38,176 nucleotides of DNA from Armatimonadota bacterium. Lineage in GTDB: Bacteria; Armatimonadota; JAAZEB01. The stretch's first letter is position 1. The number at the start of each line of letters is the position of its first letter. This document shows, piece after piece, positions 33,717 to 38,176 of this stretch. The notes below the pieces were generated by a model. It did no database searches. It worked only from the letters and a program-made list of their open reading frames with translations, and had not been told where the DNA came from. A program made the position numbers and the translations under genes. The stretch covers positions 1 to 38,176 of the forward strand of contig JAAZEM010000203.1 in the NCBI GenBank assembly GCA_012512265.1, written 5' to 3'.

Positions 33717-34050
33717 CTCTAGAACCTCTCGCTTCCGCCCGCTCGGCGCGGGCACTCTCCGGATGGCCGCTCTCCCAGGGTATCCTGACGGCAATTGTTT
33801 CCTACTTCGGTGGCGGCTCTCGCTGGCGCCAGAAGCGCAAGACGCGGGCCGCACCGCCACCAGGGTGCCGCCCGGGGGAGCCGCCGCCTGCCGGCGCTCC
33901 TTTGCCGGCCACTTCCGACCAGGGGCGTCGCTATCCCACCCCGAAGGGCCTCCTGTGGCTCCCGCTGTCGATCCGACCTGGCGCAGCAGCTTCCTTTCGC
34001 CAGTGTCGGTAGTGGGCAACCGGTTGCCGCCATCCTCCTCTTTGCTCCCT
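33717..34050 (-). other. gltB leader
   Basis: Transcribed but non-coding stretch between the gltB promoter and its ATG. GC-rich, with several stems (for example CTGGCGCCAG near 33822-33831) and the string CCGAAGTAGGA near 33801-33811. No complete riboswitch could be assembled by eye. Confidence 0.45.
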
Positions 34051-34079
34051 ATGATACCACGCGCTCCCGGTGGTGTCAA
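34051..34079 (-). promoter_or_regulatory. gltB promoter
   Basis: On the minus strand TTGACA, a 17-base spacer and TATCAT, the -10 lying about 335 bases upstream of the gltB ATG. The long leader leaves room for regulation before translation. Its -35 box lies 8 bases from the target duplication of MITE copy 2. Confidence 0.85.
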
Positions 34080-34087
34080 CAGGAAAT

Positions 34088-34344
34088 GTTGTTGTGCTGG
34101 GATTCGGACATAAGGAGAGGGCCGCCCGCACGCGCGGCGCTCGAAGCTCCGCGCTGCTTTCCGGCAAAGCCCCTTCGGGGCTCCGCATCCCAGCCCGCAC
34201 CGTTGCGCTTGCGCCGCGAATGTAGCCCGGCCCAGCCCGGCAGGGCTTCGCTCGCAAGCAGCGCGGGGATTGCTCCCCGCGCGCCGGGTTGCGCGCTGCC
34301 TCCGTGGCTTCGGATTCCTTATGTCGGAATCCCAGGTTGTTGTG
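34088..34344. repeat. 9-bp target duplications flanking MITE copy 2
   Basis: GTTGTTGTG at 34088-34096 and again at 34336-34344, touching both ends of the element at 34097-34335. The sequence differs from the duplication around copy 1, so the two insertions are independent events. Confidence 0.9.
34097..34335. mobile_element. MITE-like non-coding element, copy 2
   Basis: 239 bases, same orientation as copy 1. Ends CTGGGATTCGGACATAAG and CTTATGTCGGAATCCCAG are inverted repeats of each other with one mismatch. Shares with copy 1 the hairpin around TCGAA, the CCCCTTCGGGG stem, and the block GGCAGGGCTTCGCTCGCAAG followed by a GCGCGG..CCGCGC stem. The centre (about 34200-34233) is unlike copy 1. 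No coding capacity. Confidence 0.88.
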
Positions 34345-34347
34345 TTG

Positions 34348-34364
34348 TTGCTCAGGGAAAATGT
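34348..34364 (-). repeat. IS21-like end repeat, left
   Basis: TTGCTCAGGGAAAATGT, the exact reverse complement of 34679-34695. It begins 3 bases after the MITE target duplication. Confidence 0.55.
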
Positions 34365-34652
34365 TACCCCGTACGGTGAGCCGTAGAGTAGAGTATGGAG
34401 TGTGTTCTTTTGAACAGAGACAGCAAAACCGGGTTGAGGTAATCACCCGGTCTCTACCATGGAAAAGAGCGACTTTGCTATCGCACGATGCCGCTTGGAC
34501 AGCGCGCGATAGCGAAGTCGCAACCATCTGCCGCGCAAGCCAAACCTGCGGTGTCCAACCCAAAGGCCAGGGCGCGGCAGATGTCCTATCTGCATTCATG
34601 CGTATGAGCTCGGGAGAGTGCCATCCCCTGGCGCCACTCCATTGTGTGTTAG

Positions 34653-34695
34653 TGACATTTTCGCTAAGCAAACTACTGACATTTTCCCTGAGCAA
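34653..34695 (+). repeat. IS21-like end repeats, two direct copies
   Basis: TGACATTTTCGCTAAGCAA (34653-34671) and TGACATTTTCCCTGAGCAA (34677-34695), 24 bases apart, preceded by TGTGTTAG. Tandem TGACATTTTC-type boxes are what I associate with the multi-repeat ends of IS21-family elements, where they bind the transposase. Confidence 0.55.
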
Positions 34696-34724
34696 GAACA
34701 TATGATGAAAGTCATATTCTTCAC

Positions 34725-34760
34725 CTCGCGTGTGTGATACTATGGGGTCACACACGCGAG
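34725..34760. promoter_or_regulatory. Perfect 13-bp dyad in front of the ferredoxin gene
   Basis: CTCGCGTGTGTGA, a 10-base spacer, then TCACACACGCGAG, ending 12 bases before the ATG. The spacer holds TACTAT, a possible -10 box. A second dyad, ATATGA-N6-TCATAT (34700-34717), lies just upstream. It can be an operator for a dimeric regulator or a hairpin in the mRNA leader. Confidence 0.65.
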
Positions 34761-34772
34761 AGGGAGGGGAAA

Positions 34773-35579
34773 ATGGCAGTTCGCAAGATTGTGAAGATCG
34801 ACGAGGAGCTATGCAACGGCTGCGGGCTGTGCGTGCCATCTTGCGCCGAGGGCGCGATCCAGGTCATCGATGGCAAGGCGCGCCTGGTGAAGGATGAGTA
34901 TTGCGATGGCCTGGGCGCCTGCCTGGGCGAGTGCCCCCAGGGAGCTATCGAGATCATCGAGCGCGAGGCGCCAGAGTTCGACGAGGCTGCCGCCATGGCG
35001 CATGTGTCCCGGATGCGCGGGCCGGGAGCCGGCCATGCCGCGCCTGACCATCACGTGAACGCGGCGCACACCCCGGCTGCGCCAGCGGCCCGCCGTGCAG
35101 CCACCGGCTCGTGCCCCGGCGCGGCGATGCGCCAGTTTGCGCCACGCCCGTCGGCAGGCCAGCCAACGCCAGGCACACCCAGCGCCCTGCGTCAGTGGCC
35201 GGTGCAACTCCACCTCGTCTGGCCGGAGGCGCCGTACTTCCGGGACGCCGACCTGCTCCTCGCCGCGGACTGCTCCGCATTCGCGTGCGGCGACTTCCAC
35301 GCGCGCTTTCTGGATGGCCGGGCTCTGGCAATCGCCTGCCCCAAGCTAGACGATCCCGACGGCTACGTCGAGAAGCTGGCAGCGATGATCGCCCACGCCG
35401 GCCTGCGCAGCATCACCATCGTCATGATGGAGGTGCCTTGCTGCCACGGCCCGGATCGCCTTGTCCAACTGGCGATGCAGAAAGCCAACCGCCAAGTGCC
35501 CGTCCGACGCGTCATCGTAAGCATCGAAGGCGAGATTGTGTATGATGAGGGAGAGGCTGTGCGGGTGGAAACGGAGTGA
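34773..35579 (+). CDS. Ferredoxin-domain protein with a conserved C-terminal Cys domain
   Basis: 268 residues. Cluster 1 ligands C14-x2-C17-x2-C20-x3-C24 are complete. The second site C44-x5-C50-x3-C54 lacks one ligand, as in 3Fe-4S-type or altered clusters. Residues ~72-140 are an Ala/Pro/His-rich linker. The C-terminal domain has A-D-L-L-L-A-A-D-C-S-A-F-A-C-G-D-F-H, A-I-A-C-P-K-L-D-D and V-M-M-E-V-P-C-C-H-G-P; I know this combination from anaerobe ferredoxin-like proteins of unknown role. GAGGGAGGGGAAA precedes ATG 34773. It precedes the nicotinate phosphoribosyltransferase by ~130 bases on the same strand. An electron-transfer role is inferred. Confidence 0.85.
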   Translation: MAVRKIVKIDEELCNGCGLCVPSCAEGAIQVIDGKARLVKDEYCDGLGACLGECPQGAIEIIEREAPEFDEAAAMAHVSRMRGPGAGHAAPDHHVNAAHTPAAPAARRAATGSCPGAAMRQFAPRPSAGQPTPGTPSALRQWPVQLHLVWPEAPYFRDADLLLAADCSAFACGDFHARFLDGRALAIACPKLDDPDGYVEKLAAMIAHAGLRSITIVMMEVPCCHGPDRLVQLAMQKANRQVPVRRVIVSIEGEIVYDEGEAVRVETE

Positions 35580-35711
35580 CCGTGACCGCTTGACGGCATC
35601 GGGCGCAGAGTGCGGCCAACGCCTGGACGCATCGCCACCGCACTTTGCGCCCTCCCGCGCGGCCTCGTTTCCGTACCCCCCGCGAGGGGTATGGCTCCGC
35701 GGGAGAGGCCA

Positions 35712-36929
35712 ATGCAGAGCTTTCATACCGCGGATGAAGCCGAGATCAGGGCGGGGGCAACGACAGATATCTACTTCCGGCACACGGAGGAGGTCCTGCG
35801 CCAACGCGGGTTGTTGGAGCGGCGCGCCCATGCCGAGGTGACCACGGGCGGCCTACCGGAGAACTGGCCGTGGGGGGTTCTGTGCGGCCTTGACGAGGCG
35901 CTGAGCCTGCTGGAGGGGCGTGAGGTAGACATCGACGCGCTGCCGGAGGGAACGCTTTTCCCGGCGCGCGACCGGCGTGGCCGGCGTATCCCGGTGCTCA
36001 CCCTCGAGGGGCCGTACGGGGCCTATTGCATTTACGAAACGCCCCTTCTTGGCTTCCTTTGCCAGGCCACCGGGGTCGCGACGCGCGCCGCCCGGATCCG
36101 CCTGGCAGCGGGCGACGCCTCCGTCCTCTCCTTTGGCGCCCGGCGAATGCACCCCGCCATCGCTCCCATGATCGACCGTGCCGCCTGGGTGGGCGGTTGC
36201 GACGGCATCTCCTGCATCTTGAGTGCGGAGCGCCTGGGAATCACGCCCACCGGCACCATGCCTCATGCGCTGATGATCCTCTTCGAGGATCAGGCGGAGG
36301 CGTGGCGCGCGTTCGATGAGACGATGCCGCCCGAGGTGCCACGCATCGCTCTGGTCGATACTTACTGGGACGAGAAAGCCGAGGCGATCATCGCCGCTGA
36401 AACGCTGGGGGAAGCCCTCTACGGGGTGCGCCTGGATACCCCTGGCTCGCGCCGAGGCAACTTCGTCGATATTGTACGCGAGGTGCGCTGGGAGCTGGAT
36501 CTGCGCGGCTTCAACCACGTGCGGATCTTCGTCTCCGGATCGCTGGACGAGAAGGTTATCCCAGCCCTTGCCGCGGCCGGCGCGGTCGGCTTTGGCGTGG
36601 GCACTCACCTGAGCAACGCGCCTACGGTTGATTTCGCGCTAGACATTGTCTCGTTGGAGGGTGCGCCCGTCGCGAAGCGCGGGAAGCTCTCGGGGCGCAA
36701 GCAAGTGTATCACTGTTCCGGTTGCGGCGAATGGGAGGTTGACCTCCGGGAGATGCCACCGCCGGCTTGCCCCGGATGCGACACGCCGATGCGCCCCATG
36801 CTGCGGCGGTGGCTGGATGGCGGCCGGCGCACCGCGCCAACCCCGAGCCCGACGGAGATCCGGGAGTACGTCCTCCGGCAGCTCTCGGGAGCAACTCTTG
36901 ACGGATCACCCGTCTCCAGAGGACGTTGA
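35712..36929 (+). CDS. pncB: Nicotinate phosphoribosyltransferase with a C-terminal zinc ribbon
   Basis: 405 residues. Converts nicotinate, PRPP and ATP to nicotinate mononucleotide in NAD salvage. Seen: F-R-H-T-E-E-V-L near the start, L-S-F-G-A-R-R-M-H-P (usual F-G-x-R-R), L-V-D-T-Y-W-D-E, I-F-V-S-G-S-L-D-E and G-F-G-V-G-T-H-L-S-N for the phosphate-binding loops. The C-terminus has C-S-G-C-G-E-W and C-P-G-C, a four-Cys zinc ribbon. This short, ribbon-bearing form is the type I associate with archaea and some deep-branching bacteria. GGGAGAGG precedes ATG 35712. Possibly co-transcribed with the ferredoxin gene. Confidence 0.9.
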   Translation: MQSFHTADEAEIRAGATTDIYFRHTEEVLRQRGLLERRAHAEVTTGGLPENWPWGVLCGLDEALSLLEGREVDIDALPEGTLFPARDRRGRRIPVLTLEGPYGAYCIYETPLLGFLCQATGVATRAARIRLAAGDASVLSFGARRMHPAIAPMIDRAAWVGGCDGISCILSAERLGITPTGTMPHALMILFEDQAEAWRAFDETMPPEVPRIALVDTYWDEKAEAIIAAETLGEALYGVRLDTPGSRRGNFVDIVREVRWELDLRGFNHVRIFVSGSLDEKVIPALAAAGAVGFGVGTHLSNAPTVDFALDIVSLEGAPVAKRGKLSGRKQVYHCSGCGEWEVDLREMPPPACPGCDTPMRPMLRRWLDGGRRTAPTPSPTEIREYVLRQLSGATLDGSPVSRGR

Positions 36930-37049
36930 GCGTCATGGAGTCCCCGATCCATCAGGCTGGCCCGTCATGGCGCTCATCCGACTGGCTTGCGCGAGCGTGC
37001 GAACGCCAACCCTTGTCCTAATGACCCGCAGCGACCTGTTCCCCAAGCG

Positions 37050-37829
37050 TTATGATCTCGCTAACAAGGGGAAGAGCACGGTCGCTCCATCCATCAGGGC
37101 GTGCGCCACCACGAGCGGAACCAGCCGGCGAAGTCGCAGGTACACCAGCGTTTGGAAGAGCGTGTTTGGCACCGCCGCCAACAACCGAAACGTCATGAAC
37201 TCCGTATCCAGTGTCAGCGGCATGAAAGAATGCTGCAAGGACCACACGAACGCGACGACCGCGACCGCCAAGCTCGTACTCCGGGCTAGAGCTTGAAAGC
37301 GCGGCAGCAGATAACCGTTATAGGTCATCTGCTCGGTCAGCCCCCAGATGAAGGGCCACACCAGCACGCCATAGAGAGCAGCCGGAAATGGCAGGTCTCC
37401 AAAGAGGAGCGGCAGCTTGAGCGTGCCATAGACGATCCAGGCCGCCGCATAGGTGCCACCGAAAATGAACACGAGGCTCACAGGGATGAGCACAAGGCCC
37501 AACAGCACATCCCGGAGGATGCGTGCCCGCTCGAAGCCGACCAGCTCGAACAGGCCGATTCCCTCGCGGCGCGTGAACCACCAGAGCAGCGCCAGGCATC
37601 CGGCGTCAATGAGAGTGCCGTACACCGGCAGCCATGGCTCAGCGTCACGCCATGGAGTCGGCGCCCCGCGCAGGGCGAAGATGACGGCGACAACGGCTTG
37701 CGCGACCACAGCAAACGCGGTGCGCGCAAACAGCATCAGCGCGGGGGCACGCCATGTCAGCGTTCCCGCATCCCGCCGCCGAACGATGGCCTCACGGGAA
37801 TTCGGATCTATGGGTGGCGTTCCAACCAT
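37050..37829 (-). CDS. CPBP-family (type II CAAX-like) membrane protein
   Basis: About 259 residues with some seven hydrophobic helices. Family motifs are in the usual order but partly altered: motif 1 is T-E-Q-M-T-Y-N-G-Y-L-L-P where EExxxR is usual (second Glu to Gln, Arg to Asn); motif 2 F-V-W-S-L-Q-H and motif 3 H-A-L-M-D-G keep their His and Asp. The change of a catalytic Glu suggests weak or no peptidase activity. Function is unknown; relatives process prenylated or bacteriocin-type peptides. The start is ATG 37829; a TTG at 37862 is possible. It stands alone. Confidence 0.8.
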   Translation of the reverse strand: MVGTPPIDPNSREAIVRRRDAGTLTWRAPALMLFARTAFAVVAQAVVAVIFALRGAPTPWRDAEPWLPVYGTLIDAGCLALLWWFTRREGIGLFELVGFERARILRDVLLGLVLIPVSLVFIFGGTYAAAWIVYGTLKLPLLFGDLPFPAALYGVLVWPFIWGLTEQMTYNGYLLPRFQALARSTSLAVAVVAFVWSLQHSFMPLTLDTEFMTFRLLAAVPNTLFQTLVYLRLRRLVPLVVAHALMDGATVLFPLLARS

Positions 37830-37887
37830 CCCTAGTGGAGTTCCCCGTGCCGGCCCCGGCAAAACGCGCGCGCCTCTGCGCCGGTGG

Positions 37888-38052
37888 CTACCGGACCCGC
37901 TTGAAGTACTCCCGCATGCCGCCGACCTGGGATGTCACCCAGTATGAGTTCGGGCCGTCAAACTGGATGAGCGAGAACTCGCTCAGTTCCAGGACCCTGT
38001 CCACCGGCGACGGCTTGTCTCTGATCTCACAGTTGTAGGCGAAGGACGAGGT
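37888..38052 (-). pseudogene. Possible 3' remnant of a protein gene
   Basis: A minus-strand frame without a good start reads F-A-Y-N-C-E-I-R-D-K-P-S-P-V-D-R-V-L-E-L-S, then S-L-I-Q-F-D-G-P-N-S-Y-W-V-T-S-Q and ends M-R-E-Y-F-K-R-V-R. The composition looks like genuine protein, but it runs back into the 5S terminator and only a GTG could start it. Family not recognised. Confidence 0.35.
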
Positions 38053-38060
38053 ACAAGCAA

Positions 38061-38092
38061 AAGGGCTGCCGCGAGTAGATGCGACAGCCCTT
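38061..38092 (-). terminator. Terminator after 5S rRNA
   Basis: On the minus strand AAGGGCTGTCGC pairs with GCGGCAGCCCTT (one G.T) around an 8-base loop, and the stem runs into TTTTGCTTG. Confidence 0.85.
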
Positions 38093-38097
38093 GAAGG

Positions 38098-38176
38098 ACC
38101 CCGGCGCTACCTAGTCTCCCACAGCCGCGTGGCTGCAGTACCTTCGGCCCTGAGGGCTTAACGGCCGTGTTCGGAA
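38098..38176 (-). rRNA. 5S rRNA, 3' part (cut by the window edge)
   Basis: Minus strand from the edge reads TTCCGAACACGGCCGTTAAG, then GGCCGAAGGTACTGCAG, GTGGGAGACTAGGTAGC and GCCGGGGTCC, the conserved 3' two-thirds of bacterial 5S rRNA. The 5' third lies outside. The exact 3' end is approximate. The orientation implies an rRNA operon reading into this window from the right. Confidence 0.93.

Larger units (their letters stand above)
34345..34724. other. Gene-free stretch bounded by IS21-like end repeats
   Basis: About 380 bases without a gene I can support, lying between MITE copy 2 and the ferredoxin promoter region. TTGCTCAGGGAAAATGT near its left side reappears inverted near its right side. 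The interior has a stem around ACCGGGTTGAGG..ACCCGGT near 34427-34453 and no recognisable protein remnant. Confidence 0.4.

Noticed and set aside
1..38176. CRISPR array or phage gene cluster
   Set aside because: No spaced direct-repeat array, cas gene, integrase or phage structural gene was seen anywhere in the window.

Overview
The window is GC-rich chromosomal DNA from a bacterium with an outer membrane. The diderm call rests on a TolC-type outer-membrane channel with a periplasmic adaptor and an RND pump, and on a cluster of type IV pilin-like proteins. Strong sigma70-type promoters (TTGACA-N17-TATAAT-like) are easy to see. The mix of minor pilins, a BlaI/M56 sensor pair, a GH130 enzyme, a MEMO-family protein and a Zn-ribbon nicotinate phosphoribosyltransferase would suit a deep-branching, environmental, possibly thermophilic phylum such as Armatimonadota. 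That placement is an inference with low confidence.

Layout. 1-2.4 kb: the 3' end of an M1-type aminopeptidase, a MEMO protein, and a TPR protein with a pilin-like C-terminus. 2.4-5.3 kb, minus strand: PilV-, PilW- and PilX-like minor pilins. 5.6-10.1 kb, minus strand: a GH130 glycoside phosphorylase/hydrolase, recA with its promoter, and an ATP/ADP-translocase-like carrier. 10.3-11.3 kb: a Clp1-type P-loop kinase. 11.4-19.65 kb: a five-gene plus-strand operon with a textbook promoter overlapped by a large dyad. It encodes a BlaI-type repressor, an M56 membrane peptidase, a TolC protein, a His-rich adaptor with repeated coiled-coil units, and an HME-RND pump with an unusual Cys/His-rich insertion. 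This reads as a self-regulated divalent-metal efflux system sensed through BlaI/M56.

19.65-24.2 kb is gene-poor and decayed. It holds a small acidic gene with a strong hairpin, an IS3 transposase scrap, a frameshifted McrA-head/nuclease relic cut short next to that scrap, an ankyrin-repeat gene, tRNA-Val and a small membrane protein. 24.3-26.1 kb: a two-gene operon of alpha/beta hydrolases, probably carbohydrate esterases. 26.4-27.4 kb: tRNA-Asn and an internally deleted ISAs1 transposase. 27.5-33.7 kb, minus strand: gltB and gltD of glutamate synthase, where gltB carries one in-frame amber codon. 34.8-36.9 kb: a ferredoxin-domain protein with a perfect 13-bp dyad in front of it, then a nicotinate phosphoribosyltransferase. 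37.0-38.2 kb: a CPBP-family membrane protein and the 3' part of a 5S rRNA gene.

The most interesting signal is a non-coding mobile element of about 238 bp, present twice in the same orientation (26570-26807 and 34097-34335). Each copy has 18-bp terminal inverted repeats and is flanked by a perfect, but different, 9-bp target duplication. Each copy is inserted with its duplication exactly 8 bp upstream of the -35 box of a leftward promoter (tRNA-Asn and gltB). Conserved ends, a diverged middle and paired base changes in an inner hairpin suggest a structured MITE with a promoter-linked target preference.
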